64,000 nucleotides of DNA, from the NCBI RefSeq assembly GCF_037094495.1, contig NZ_CP146612.1, positions 1 through 64,000 of the forward strand, written 5' to 3'. A model generated the notes under the pieces. That model was not told the origin of the DNA. It saw nothing but the letters and a program-made list of their open reading frames with translations, and did not search any database. A program made the translations under genes and the position numbers. The DNA is from Dehalogenimonas sp. W. Lineage in GTDB: Bacteria > Chloroflexota > Dehalococcoidia > Dehalococcoidales > Dehalococcoidaceae. Positions within the stretch are counted from its first letter, which is position 1; every line of letters begins with the position of its first letter. Positions 43,532-53,000 of the stretch are shown one piece after another.

Positions 43532-46500
43532 TTGAAAAAATCCATCTTCCCTTTACTGCTTTTTGGTTTAACATTATTCCAACTGTTTTCCCTTAACGGC
43601 ACGGTCCAGTCACTATCCGCACTGAACAACAGCCCCGGCACATTTCTTACCGGCCAGACAATGACTAACGCACCCAGCAAGGATGTGGCCCTCGGCGACC
43701 TCAATTCCGACGGGTTTACAGATATATTCCTAGCCAACGACAGTGCCGTTGAGGTCTGGATTAATGACGGCTCCGGCACATTTACTTTGCATTGGACTTC
43801 GCCTTCCACAGCCAACTCCAAAGCCGTGGCGCTGAGTGATGTAGATGACGATAGCGATTTGGATGCCTTTATTGTAAGAAATGGAGACAATGAGCTTTGG
43901 CTTAATGACGGGAACGGTAATTTTTTAAATAGCGGACAAACGCTTGGCAGCGGCGATAGCACCGATGTTGCCACGGGCGACTTCAATGGAGACGGATACC
44001 CTGATTTTATTGTAGTCAATTATGCCTCGGCAAATATAATTTTGCTAAATAACGGCGATGGCAGCTTCGGGCTGCCCTTAACGCTTGCATCCAGTAATAA
44101 CAACAGCAACGGAGTGGCACTCGGTGATCTCAATAACGACGATCATATTGATATTTTCGTCGCCAATACCGGCACTAACAAAGTCTGGTTGAACGACGGA
44201 GTGGGTAATTTTCAGTCTTTCTGGACATCACCAAACTCTAAAACCAGCTTCGGCGTGGCCCTGGGCGACCTGAACGGCGACGGTTTTCAAGACGCTTTCG
44301 TTACCAATGGCAATGCGCCAAACGAGGTATGGTCCAACACTGGAACCGGCAGCTTCACCGACAGCGGTCAGGCTTTAGGCGGCAGTGCCTGGAGTACCAG
44401 TATCGCGTTAGGCGACTTTGACGATGACGGAGACCTGGATGCATTCATTACTAACGGTGTCATTCCGGGTCCGGACAGAGTATTTTTTAATGACGGCACC
44501 GGCAATTTCACCGACTCAGGTCAGGTATTTCCCAATAATACCAGCAACAGCGTGGCTCTGGGCGACCTGAACAACGACGGCAGTCTTGACGCCGTAGTCA
44601 CCGGAGCAAACGGGGCTGTGGTCTGGTTCAACGCTCTTCCAGGAATAACGGTAACGGTTCCCTCTTTAGGTAACGTCTGGACCATCGGCTCTGCACAAAT
44701 CATCAGATGGATATCCTTTAATGTACTGGGAAACGTTTCAATTGAACTTTCCTACGACAACGGTAACAACTGGACCACCTTGGCAGCCGACACTGCCAAT
44801 GACGGCGTTTTTGAATGGACGGTAAACGGTACGGCAACCGACCAGGCAGTGGTCAGAATTACTCCGCTGGCCGACACAGATTTGCTGGGAGTAACCGGCA
44901 ATTTTTCGCTGGAATATCCCGCGCCGGTTGCGATGGAGGATTCCTATGAGACAGGGCAAAATGAGAACCTCATCGTTGATGCCGAGAATGGCGTTCTGGT
45001 AAATGACGTTTATGCCGGATTGGAAGCACTGACGGCGTTGCTGGTTGAACAGCCGTCCCATGGAACGCTTAACCTGGCTTCCGACGGCTCATTTACTTAT
45101 ATCCCTGCTGCTGATTACTATGGCAGCGACACGTTTGTTTATCAGGCATCCGACGGCACTGACTACTCTAATGAAGCCGTTGTCACCGTGGCCGTAAGCC
45201 TGATAAATGATTCTCCATCAGCGATAAATGACGATTATAACACTCAAAAAAACACTAACATCACCGTGGATGCCTCTTCTGGAATCCTGGCAAATGACAG
45301 CGACGCTGATGACGATGAATTAACCGCCGTACTCATAGCAACCGCATCTAACGGAATATTGGAGCTTAACAGCGACGGTTCTTTTATGTACACACCGGTC
45401 AATGATTATACCGGTGCCGACTCTTTCAGTTATCAGGCATTTGATGGTTATGAATATTCAAATACTGCTACCGTAACCATCAATGTTGTAGATACATCCC
45501 CGGTCATCGTACTAAATCCGGTTGATGTCGCTGCCGTTTATGGAGCCGATGCCATTTTTGAGGCCTCGGCGACTGGTACTCCCGAACCCACAATCCAATG
45601 GCAGGAAAGTGTTGATCATGGAATTACCTGGTCCGATATCCCCGGGGGAAACGAACTCTCCTATACTGTTAACCAACCGGACATGGATTTTAATGGACGA
45701 CAGTTCCGGGCGGTCTTTTCCAATATACATGGCACAACTGATAGTGCAACCGCGATTTTATCCGTCACTCAGCGGGCAGTAACCGTGGCTGCCGATGACG
45801 CCGGTAAAATTTATGGCGACGCCGACCCGTTACTAACTTACCGACTGACTGAAGGCGCAATGGTTGAGGGGGATCAATTTACCGGCGGCCTCACCCGTGA
45901 CATCGGTGAAATTGTCGGCAGTTATGAAATCAAGCAAGGCTCATTGGTCCTGAATCCAAACTACAATCTGACTTTTATCGGCGCAGATTTCGACATTGAG
46001 CCGCGTATTGCCTCAGTCACGCCGGATAATAAAAGCAAATTTGTAGGTGAAGCCGACCCGGTGCTGACTGGAACCCTGACCGGTTTTTTAGCTGAAGATA
46101 ACATCAACGCCGGCTTCAGCCGCATCTCAGGCGAAACTATCGGAGTTTACGAAATAGTTGCTGAGCTTACGCCGGCAGACACCCTGACCAATTACACCAT
46201 AACCTATCATCAAGGCGTATTTTCCATTGTAGTCAATCCAGCTCCGATCATCATAATTCATCCTCAGCCACAAACCATAACCTATGGCGACAACGTAACC
46301 TTCTCCGCCACGGCCGCGGGTAACCCGGCGCCGTCAATTCAATGGCAGTTCAGTGCCGATGACGGGACGACCTGGACAAATATCTTGGCTGAATCAGGCA
46401 ATTCTGTCACTATCATTGTTCCTGAAATAACCCGAAACGGCTATCTGTACCGGGCACTATTTACCAATGAACACGGTACCGCTGCCAGTAACCCGGTTAT

Positions 46501-47476
46501 ACTTACAATAAATCCCAGAATAGTATCCCCAAATGTCACGGTCAAAGACAAAACCTATGACGGCACTATCGTGGCGGAAATAGAAACGCAGTACCTCTCG
46601 GGCAATCTGGAAAATGATGATCTTGCCCTCACCGGGGGAATTGCGGTATTTGACTCCCCCGCTGTGGGTCAGGACATACCTGTGAATATAACCGGACTTA
46701 ATTTAATCGGCGACGATTCGGCGAATTATCTATTATCGTCAGCGGAAACCTCTGCGACCGCAAGTATCCTGAGCCCCGTCTTCAATGGAGAGGAATTTAA
46801 TGGATCCAAAATAACCGGCGCTGGTTTCTCCGGAAATTTACCCTTCATCGGCGAGGACGGCTTCACCGTCACCAGCAGTTTAGCAACCACGGATAACGGC
46901 CAATTGTCTCTATCAATAGAATCGGGAACGTTGGTGGTGGCGCCTGTGAGAGGAGCAGCGGTCACGATATCGGCCACAATTTTGGATAACCCGCCGACTT
47001 CTCCGCCGGAACATACCCTGATATCGGCTTACGAACTAGGTCCCGGCGGCATTACATTTGACCCGGCGATTACACTGATCTGGTATTATGAGGGTATAGA
47101 CCTCCCGGAAAAAGCCGAAGAAACCGCATTGATTGTCGCTTTCTGGAACGGAGCGAACTGGATTGAAATACCCAGCACCTTGGACCCGCAACGCAAAACC
47201 ATCACCGCCCAGACCAGTCATTTTTCCGTATTCGGTTTAATGGTGCCGGTGCCAGCAACGGTGGTAATTGAAACTCCGGCGCCGGAGCCCACGTCTACAC
47301 CGCCGGAGGCCACAACTGACCCCACCCCCGTAACGCCGGCTCCTTCAACAGAACCTGCGGATCCGCCATTAACCACTGAGGAGGATATTGACTTCCGTTA
47401 CCCGGCCGCAGCTTTAGTCGGGGCAATCATTGCCGGAATAATGCTGCTGATTACCAAACCACGTCAGTATCAGTGA
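43532..47476 (+). CDS. Giant secreted or surface-anchored multidomain protein
   Basis: About 1,314 residues. A signal peptide (MKKSIFPLLLFGLTLF) starts at TTG 43532 after AAAGGCGG; TTG 43517 is an alternative. Seven FG-GAP/VCBS-type repeats with ALGDLNxDGxxD calcium loops fill about 35-370. An Ig-like region and two cadherin-like repeats (VLVNDVYAG, ILANDSDAD; about 463-656) follow. Then come Ig-like domains with IQWQ, two MBG-type domains (VYGDADPL-like), a YDG-type domain (KDKTYDGT, near 1000-1080), a beta-rich module, a Pro/Thr/Glu linker and a C-terminal membrane helix. It is probably held in the cell envelope. Function is adhesive or structural by inference. Confidence 0.88.
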   Translation: MKKSIFPLLLFGLTLFQLFSLNGTVQSLSALNNSPGTFLTGQTMTNAPSKDVALGDLNSDGFTDIFLANDSAVEVWINDGSGTFTLHWTSPSTANSKAVALSDVDDDSDLDAFIVRNGDNELWLNDGNGNFLNSGQTLGSGDSTDVATGDFNGDGYPDFIVVNYASANIILLNNGDGSFGLPLTLASSNNNSNGVALGDLNNDDHIDIFVANTGTNKVWLNDGVGNFQSFWTSPNSKTSFGVALGDLNGDGFQDAFVTNGNAPNEVWSNTGTGSFTDSGQALGGSAWSTSIALGDFDDDGDLDAFITNGVIPGPDRVFFNDGTGNFTDSGQVFPNNTSNSVALGDLNNDGSLDAVVTGANGAVVWFNALPGITVTVPSLGNVWTIGSAQIIRWISFNVLGNVSIELSYDNGNNWTTLAADTANDGVFEWTVNGTATDQAVVRITPLADTDLLGVTGNFSLEYPAPVAMEDSYETGQNENLIVDAENGVLVNDVYAGLEALTALLVEQPSHGTLNLASDGSFTYIPAADYYGSDTFVYQASDGTDYSNEAVVTVAVSLINDSPSAINDDYNTQKNTNITVDASSGILANDSDADDDELTAVLIATASNGILELNSDGSFMYTPVNDYTGADSFSYQAFDGYEYSNTATVTINVVDTSPVIVLNPVDVAAVYGADAIFEASATGTPEPTIQWQESVDHGITWSDIPGGNELSYTVNQPDMDFNGRQFRAVFSNIHGTTDSATAILSVTQRAVTVAADDAGKIYGDADPLLTYRLTEGAMVEGDQFTGGLTRDIGEIVGSYEIKQGSLVLNPNYNLTFIGADFDIEPRIASVTPDNKSKFVGEADPVLTGTLTGFLAEDNINAGFSRISGETIGVYEIVAELTPADTLTNYTITYHQGVFSIVVNPAPIIIIHPQPQTITYGDNVTFSATAAGNPAPSIQWQFSADDGTTWTNILAESGNSVTIIVPEITRNGYLYRALFTNEHGTAASNPVILTINPRIVSPNVTVKDKTYDGTIVAEIETQYLSGNLENDDLALTGGIAVFDSPAVGQDIPVNITGLNLIGDDSANYLLSSAETSATASILSPVFNGEEFNGSKITGAGFSGNLPFIGEDGFTVTSSLATTDNGQLSLSIESGTLVVAPVRGAAVTISATILDNPPTSPPEHTLISAYELGPGGITFDPAITLIWYYEGIDLPEKAEETALIVAFWNGANWIEIPSTLDPQRKTITAQTSHFSVFGLMVPVPATVVIETPAPEPTSTPPEATTDPTPVTPAPSTEPADPPLTTEEDIDFRYPAAALVGAIIAGIMLLITKPRQYQ

Positions 47477-47488
47477 TTCGGTCAATAT

Positions 47489-49561
47489 TTAACTGGTTTG
47501 CCTCAATATATCAACGACGGCCCGGCTCCAGCCATCCGGGCCGACGCCTTTAACAAAAACCAGTTGGGGTACTTTTATTTTGCTCCAACGCTGGGATACC
47601 CCCTGGACCTGCATCGGTCGGTCCACCGCCAGCAACATCGGTGTATCATTTTCCGAGTCACCAATACCAAAAGTGAGAATATTCCCATAATTCAGTTTAT
47701 ACAACTCAGTCAGAATCTTTACCGCTTTACCCTTGTCGCTGCCTGAGGTCACAGTATAAAATTTGCCGCCAAAAGCATAACTCAACCCGGCATTTTTGAA
47801 CTCTGTCAGCAGCAGGTCAATGGCCTGACGGCTTCCCTGTATCTTGAGCGTTTCAGAATATTCCCTCTGTCTGGCTAGTTCCGCAGCCCGGAGATTGAGG
47901 CCGGTTTCAATGGCGACTTCCTCAGTGCTCATATCACTGAAAGCACTGACTGCCAGGCTGCCAACGCTCGCATTATTCAAAAGCTGGGCATTGACTTCTT
48001 CCAAAACCTGATTCAATCTATGTTTCAATTCCTGATACGGTTGTCCGATTTCCGTCACCACATAATCATCAACCACTTTGTCATAGGAATGAGGGCGATG
48101 AAAATAACCCTTGGGAACAAATATGGCCGACCCGTTTTCGGTTATAAAAGGGTCATTAACGCCCAATTCCTGGCGCAATGCCGCCTGCTCCGCCCGGGTC
48201 TTTGAGGAACAAAATATCAATGGCGCATCATTTGCCTGCACCTGGCGCAAGGCATTCAAGGCTTCGGTATAGGAGTAATTTACGGGATGGAGCAAGGAGC
48301 CGTCCAGGTCAGAGAAGATAATCTTCTTCAATTCCTCCCCCACGGGTCTCATCCCTGGAATAGGCAGAGGCAAGTCTTCCGGCACAAAATATCGGCGAAA
48401 CTCCCCGCTCAGCGAAGCCGAAAAACGGGACATGTCCACTTGGCGTGGCGGCGGCATCAGCCCCACTAATGGCGGTTCCTGGTCCGGCTCAAGACAACCA
48501 GCTTCTACCAATTCATTAAGAATCAGTCGGCGGGTTCTGTCCTGGCACAGCGCGCTGTGATAAATGACAGACAGACTGGGCTGCATCATTTCCAAAACTA
48601 CATGATCATCGCCTTTTTCAGCGTGCAAATGCGGGTTTACCGTCTCAGTCTGATAGATTTCCACACCTTTTTCTGAGGCTTCTTTGTTGGTAATCGGTAG
48701 CATACCGGTGAATTTTTCTAAAATGGAAATGATTTCTTCGGTTTCCACCGCATATCCGGTGCCGTAATCCAGGCGTTCCGCCAGCGCGATGCTCATTGCG
48801 TGCTCACCTGCATTGCCGGTTTTTACCACATCAGTTTCAAACTGCCCCATCCCGGAAACCATATTGTTAAGGTGCTTGTTGGTAATCTCGGATACCCGGC
48901 CCCATTTTTTAAAATAGATTTCGCCGAAAAGTTTAGGCTTATAGCGCCACAGAATCCGGGCCATAACATAGGGGGTTTTCGCCATACTGAAGGCTGCAGC
49001 GTAATGTTTAACATATTCCAGTGCCGCACCTGGAATATAATTATCGGTATCTATAAAGCCGACAAATTCCTTACCCAGAACCTTTGTTAGAATAATCCCC
49101 AGAATCATCCCTTCACTCTTGCCGCTGCGGATAAGGTTATCTTCACCCAGAATTTCAGAATAACCAGCCGCGGCGAAAGCGCCGGCTATCGCCGGGTCCT
49201 TCTGGTGGACAATCATTGCCTGACGCCGGGTAATCTGGCAAAAACGGCTTAAAATATCATGTTCCACGCGAAAGGCGTCAATGTCGCCGCGCTGACTGTT
49301 GGATAATACAATGATAAAACAATCATGGGGAATAGCCGAGAGCACACCTTCAAAGACCTTTACATCCTCATCTTTGATCGGCAAAACGATAACCATTTTC
49401 TTTTCAATCTCATCTATAGCCTCTCGCTCAACCTTTTGAACGTCCGCATTTTCGCTGACTTGCGGATTTTTGGCACCAGAGTCTAATTCCAGCACCCGCC
49501 GGACGCCAAATATCGTTACTGAGCCGAGATGCTCGGCCTGACGAGTTCGTTCTAAACGCAT
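47489..49561 (-). CDS. mgsD: Bifunctional mannosyl-3-phosphoglycerate synthase/phosphatase
   Basis: A 690-residue fusion making the osmolyte mannosylglycerate from GDP-mannose and 3-phosphoglycerate. The N-terminal glycosyltransferase-family-55 part (about 1-390) has the DxD motif at D171/D173 (FIDTDNY). The C-terminal HAD phosphatase (from about 412) starts SDLDGSLLH with nucleophile Asp418 and ends with GIGDSENDTPML. This fusion is the type described in Dehalococcoides. GGAGG precedes ATG 49561; an earlier in-frame start (49597) lacks a site. It may protect cells against salt or heat stress. Confidence 0.93.
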   Translation of the reverse strand: MRLERTRQAEHLGSVTIFGVRRVLELDSGAKNPQVSENADVQKVEREAIDEIEKKMVIVLPIKDEDVKVFEGVLSAIPHDCFIIVLSNSQRGDIDAFRVEHDILSRFCQITRRQAMIVHQKDPAIAGAFAAAGYSEILGEDNLIRSGKSEGMILGIILTKVLGKEFVGFIDTDNYIPGAALEYVKHYAAAFSMAKTPYVMARILWRYKPKLFGEIYFKKWGRVSEITNKHLNNMVSGMGQFETDVVKTGNAGEHAMSIALAERLDYGTGYAVETEEIISILEKFTGMLPITNKEASEKGVEIYQTETVNPHLHAEKGDDHVVLEMMQPSLSVIYHSALCQDRTRRLILNELVEAGCLEPDQEPPLVGLMPPPRQVDMSRFSASLSGEFRRYFVPEDLPLPIPGMRPVGEELKKIIFSDLDGSLLHPVNYSYTEALNALRQVQANDAPLIFCSSKTRAEQAALRQELGVNDPFITENGSAIFVPKGYFHRPHSYDKVVDDYVVTEIGQPYQELKHRLNQVLEEVNAQLLNNASVGSLAVSAFSDMSTEEVAIETGLNLRAAELARQREYSETLKIQGSRQAIDLLLTEFKNAGLSYAFGGKFYTVTSGSDKGKAVKILTELYKLNYGNILTFGIGDSENDTPMLLAVDRPMQVQGVSQRWSKIKVPQLVFVKGVGPDGWSRAVVDILRQTS

Positions 49562-49684
49562 TGAAACCTCCGGAAAAAACGAAATTAAGGGAATCACACC
49601 GCTTATGGAGTTGTAGTTCGCTTATTATTATATCATCAGCAACAACATCACTAAATTTTTAAGGCAATATTCGGGTTTAAAAAT

Positions 49685-49719
49685 AAAAGCGGGGTACGGT
49701 TGGACCGTACCCCGCTTTT
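49685..49719 (-). terminator. Rho-independent terminator of amt-glnK
   Basis: A 16-bp perfect stem (49685-49700 with 49704-49719) with a three-base loop, followed on the minus strand by TTTTATTTTT. It ends the amt-glnK transcript 27 bases after the glnK stop. Confidence 0.92.
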
Positions 49720-49745
49720 AAAACCAGACACTATTACTAATAGTC

Positions 49746-50084
49746 CTAAACGACAGACTCTCCGGTTTCACCGGTTCTGATGCGATAGGCAGCCTCAACC
49801 GGTAACACAAATATCTTACCGTCCCCAATCTTTCCAGTTTTAGCTGCTTTTAGAATAGCCTCAACCGCCACATCGCAATCGTCGTCATGACAAATCAATT
49901 CCAGTTTCAGTTTGGGCAAAAAGTCTATCCGGTATTCTCCGACCCGCCATTGCAGCGGGATACCTTTTTGCTGACCCCGGCCTGAAACTTCAGTAACGGT
50001 CATTCCGATTAAGCCTTTTTCTTCCAGTGCCTTTTTTACGGCATCCAATCTTTCTTCACGAATAATGGCTTCAATCTTCTTCAT
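49746..50084 (-). CDS. glnK: P-II nitrogen regulatory protein (GlnK/GlnB)
   Basis: A 112-residue signal protein that binds ATP and 2-oxoglutarate and blocks the ammonium channel. The T-loop (about 37-55) keeps Tyr51, the uridylylation site, while the usual Tyr46 is Trp. The B-loop is TGKIGDGKIFVLPVE. The start is ATG 50084, one base after the amt stop, with GGAGG inside the end of amt. An upstream frame to 50141 is part of amt in another frame. Confidence 0.94.
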   Translation of the reverse strand: MKKIEAIIREERLDAVKKALEEKGLIGMTVTEVSGRGQQKGIPLQWRVGEYRIDFLPKLKLELICHDDDCDVAVEAILKAAKTGKIGDGKIFVLPVEAAYRIRTGETGESVV

Positions 50085-50085
50085 T

Positions 50086-51294
50086 TTATTTGATTCCTCC
50101 GTAAGCACGTTCCCCGTGTTGAGAAAGGTCAAGCCCCACAATTTCTTCGGCTTCTTTCACCCGTAAGCCCATGGTTTTATCCAGTATTTTGCCGATTATC
50201 AGAGTACCGAAGAAAGCGTAGGCCATAGTTGCAGCAACGGCTATTGCCTGGATACCCAGTTGCTCCAGATTGCCTGCCAAAGCACCGTCCACGCCACCAA
50301 CGGCCGCCGTAGCAAATATACCGGTCGCGAGGGCGCCCCAGATACCCCCGACACCATGCACGGACATGACGTCCAGAGAATCATCAAAGCCTTTACGCGC
50401 CTTAAAACTCATTGCCCAGTAACAAACCATGGCGGCAACAGCACCAATGGCCAGGGCTGCCATAGGGGTAACAAACCCTGCTGCGGGAGTAATTGCCACC
50501 AGTCCGGCTACGGCACCAGTTACCGCACCCAGTAGGGTTGGACGTCGGCTGCGCCATGACAGGAGTATCCAGACAAAGGCTGCGGCAGCCGCAGCGGTGT
50601 TGGTGGTCACAAAGGCATTGGCTGCCGCGCCGTTGGCCGCCAGAGAACTACCGCCGTTAAAACCAAACCAGCCGAACCAGAGCAAGGCCGCCCCCAGCAT
50701 AACCATGGGGATATTGTTGGGTTCCATAGGTTCCTTGCCCAACCCTCGTCTGGCCCCCAGAAGAACAACCAGAGCAGCAGCGGAAACACCCGCGTTGATA
50801 TGAACCACTGTACCGCCGGCAAAATCAAGCGCCCCTAATTGGCCAATCCAGCCACCGCCCCAGACCCAGTGAGCGATGGGACCGTAAATAAGCGCCAGCC
50901 AAACGCCTGCGAAGACCAGCAGCGTGCTGAACTTGATGCGTTCCACCACTGCACCGGTAATGAGCGCTACAGTGATAATAGCAAACATTCCCTGGAACAT
51001 CATGAACAGTAAATGGGGAATGGTGGAGCCTTCGGTCGGTTCCATTCCTACGTTATTCAGTCCCAAGAAATCCAGGTTGCCGACGAGACTACTGATATCG
51101 GAGCCAAAGCTTAGAGTGTATCCGAATACCACCCATAAAATAGAAACCAGCGCCAGTACGGCAAAGCTCATCATCAGGGTGGAGATGAGGTTCTTTTTCC
51201 GTACCATACCGCCGTAGAACAAGGCTACCCCGGGTGTCATCAGCATCACCAGGGCAGTTGAGACCAGAATCCAGGCTGTATCACCTGAGTTCAC
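50086..51294 (-). CDS. amt: Ammonium transporter
   Basis: A 402-residue Amt/MEP/Rh channel with eleven hydrophobic segments. Family motifs include MTPGVALFYGGMVRKKN, GPIAHWVWGGGW and VHGVGGIWGALATG, with the twin pore histidines in HVNAG-like VHINAG and VHGVGG. The length is close to AmtB without a signal peptide. GTG 51294 has GGGAGG seven bases upstream. It is paired with glnK as in most bacteria. Confidence 0.95.
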   Translation of the reverse strand: MNSGDTAWILVSTALVMLMTPGVALFYGGMVRKKNLISTLMMSFAVLALVSILWVVFGYTLSFGSDISSLVGNLDFLGLNNVGMEPTEGSTIPHLLFMMFQGMFAIITVALITGAVVERIKFSTLLVFAGVWLALIYGPIAHWVWGGGWIGQLGALDFAGGTVVHINAGVSAAALVVLLGARRGLGKEPMEPNNIPMVMLGAALLWFGWFGFNGGSSLAANGAAANAFVTTNTAAAAAAFVWILLSWRSRRPTLLGAVTGAVAGLVAITPAAGFVTPMAALAIGAVAAMVCYWAMSFKARKGFDDSLDVMSVHGVGGIWGALATGIFATAAVGGVDGALAGNLEQLGIQAIAVAATMAYAFFGTLIIGKILDKTMGLRVKEAEEIVGLDLSQHGERAYGGIK

Positions 51295-51447
51295 GTTAGC
51301 ACCTCCCTTTCATTTTGATAAATCCAGTTTACCAGCCGGTTATTACCTGCCAATTACATTCATGTTACAAGCTTATTAATAGTTTGTTACCGTCAAGTTT
51401 CGGCCTTACCCCAACATTTGGCCGTATCCGGCCACCGGCATTTCAAT

Positions 51448-51476
51448 TTGCGCCGCATATTTGAACCGCTTATAAT
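51448..51476 (+). promoter_or_regulatory. Promoter of efp
   Basis: TTGCGC (51448-51453), 17 bases and TATAAT (51471-51476), with about 42 bases of leader before the GTG start. The 230-base divergent gap between amt and efp holds nothing else recognisable. Confidence 0.6.
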
Positions 51477-51524
51477 GTCGGTTTGGGAAAATATTGATAA
51501 TTTAGGCGAAGGACGTATATTTCT

Positions 51525-52085
51525 GTGGAAGTATCTGAAATCAGTAAAAACAATAAACTTATGATTGATGGGACGCCCTTCGCGGTGGAAAGCGTCAGCT
51601 TCGTGAAACCGGGCAAAGGGCGTGCCATCTACCGTCTCAAATTACGGAACCTGTTGACCGGAGTGCTGGCTGAGACCACCTATCATTCAGGTGATAAGTT
51701 TGACGAAGCCAGCATAAGCGTACGAGATATGCAATATCTGTTTGAAGAAAACGGCCACTTTCATTTTATGGATACCGAAAGCTACGACCAGCACATCATG
51801 GACGAAACCAACGTCGCCGACAAGAAGTACTATCTGAAAGATAGTCTGGGTGTCCAGGTAATGATGTGGGAAGACCGGCCGATTGATTTGATACTGCCCA
51901 AAGCCGTGGAACTTTCCGTGATTGAGACGGAGGACGCCATTAAAGGAGCGACGGTCAGTGCTCAACAGAAGACTGCCAGGATGGAGACCGGTCTGGAAAT
52001 GGGAGTTCCGGCATTCATTAAGGAAGGCGACGTCATCCGGGTAAACACGGGAACCGGCACATATGTGGAGCGGGTGGGCGGCTGA
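51525..52085 (+). CDS. efp: Elongation factor P
   Basis: A 186-residue three-domain factor that relieves ribosome stalling at polyproline. The modifiable Lys31 sits in KPGKGRAIYR, the equivalent of E. coli Lys34. Late signatures are VELSVIETEDAIKGATVS and the domain III GDVIRVNTGTGTYVERV. Start is GTG 51525, a rare choice for this gene, and the ribosome site is weak. The gene for its modifying enzyme follows 9 bases after the stop. Confidence 0.95.
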   Translation: MEVSEISKNNKLMIDGTPFAVESVSFVKPGKGRAIYRLKLRNLLTGVLAETTYHSGDKFDEASISVRDMQYLFEENGHFHFMDTESYDQHIMDETNVADKKYYLKDSLGVQVMMWEDRPIDLILPKAVELSVIETEDAIKGATVSAQQKTARMETGLEMGVPAFIKEGDVIRVNTGTGTYVERVGG

Positions 52086-52094
52086 TCCCGGCCA

Positions 52095-53000
52095 ATGGAT
52101 CTGTCCGACTTAGGCGATAAGCATTCCAATCTGAAACTACGCAGTGCCGTTGTCAGGCTGGTAAGGCAATTCTTCCATGAACGGCATTTTTTAGAAGTAG
52201 ACACCCCGCAACTCGCTCACAACCCCCTGCCCGAGGCCTTTATTGAACCAATCAAGACTGAGTGCGGTTTTCTGTTGCCGTCACCAGAATTGTATATGAA
52301 ACCTTTGCTAGCGGCCGGTTTTGGCGATATTTTTCAAATAGGCCATTGTTACCGAAAGAACGAATGTGGCATGCATCATCTGGAAGAATTCACCCTGCTG
52401 GAATATTACCGTACCGGATTAAATTATCTTGCTCTCGCCCAGGAAACACAATGTCTGTTTACGTTCCTGGCAGAGACGTTGGGTTATTCTGACTCACTGA
52501 ATTACGAGGGATATGCCATTGACCTGACACCGCCGTGGCCGGAACTATCTATCAGCGAAGCTTTTATGTCTACCTGCGGGTGGGACCCGGTAAAGACGCC
52601 TGACCCTGAGAGATTTGACCTTGAACTGGCGACATCGGTGGCCGAACTTAGCCGGCGGCGACCGCTGATAATTTTTGATTTCCCGGCTGATATGGCATCT
52701 CTGGCCAGATTACGCACCGATAACCCATCGGTTGCTGAAAGGGCTGAAATTTTCATCGGCGGGTTGGAACTGGCTAATATTTTCAGCGAACTGACTGATC
52801 CTGCTGAGCAGCGCCGACGTTTTGAAAAAGAAATGTCAGCCCATCAAGCTACCGGCTACAAAGCGGAGATGCCGGAGGATTTCCTTGACGCATTGCAGTA
52901 TTTACCCGAATCAGCGGGCGGTGCGCTGGGAATTGACCGTTTAGTGATGCTCTTTTGTGACGCCCCGGATATCAGGAAGGTCAACGCCTTCCCGATCTAA
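52095..53000 (+). CDS. epmA: EF-P lysyltransferase EpmA-like
   Basis: A 301-residue protein like the catalytic domain of class II lysyl-tRNA synthetase without the anticodon domain, as in EpmA (PoxA/GenX). Motif 2 is in GHCYRKNECGMHHLEEFTLLEYY and motif 3 in GGALGIDRLVML. EpmA attaches beta-lysine to EF-P, and its position behind efp strongly supports this. EpmB, which makes beta-lysine, is not in the window. The stop overlaps the end of the convergent nitrilase gene by 4 bases. Confidence 0.92.
   Translation: MDLSDLGDKHSNLKLRSAVVRLVRQFFHERHFLEVDTPQLAHNPLPEAFIEPIKTECGFLLPSPELYMKPLLAAGFGDIFQIGHCYRKNECGMHHLEEFTLLEYYRTGLNYLALAQETQCLFTFLAETLGYSDSLNYEGYAIDLTPPWPELSISEAFMSTCGWDPVKTPDPERFDLELATSVAELSRRRPLIIFDFPADMASLARLRTDNPSVAERAEIFIGGLELANIFSELTDPAEQRRRFEKEMSAHQATGYKAEMPEDFLDALQYLPESAGGALGIDRLVMLFCDAPDIRKVNAFPI

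Noticed and set aside
43680-44640. Tandem DNA repeats from the FG-GAP region
   Set aside because: The repeats are at the protein level with diverged DNA, so they are protein domains, not a DNA repeat array.
47489-49597. Longer mgsD start at 49597
   Set aside because: No ribosome site, whereas the ATG at 49561 has GGAGG at correct spacing.
49746-50141. A longer GlnK with a 19-residue N-terminal extension
   Set aside because: The extension is the end of amt read in another frame; the ATG at 50084 starts the canonical MKKIEAII.
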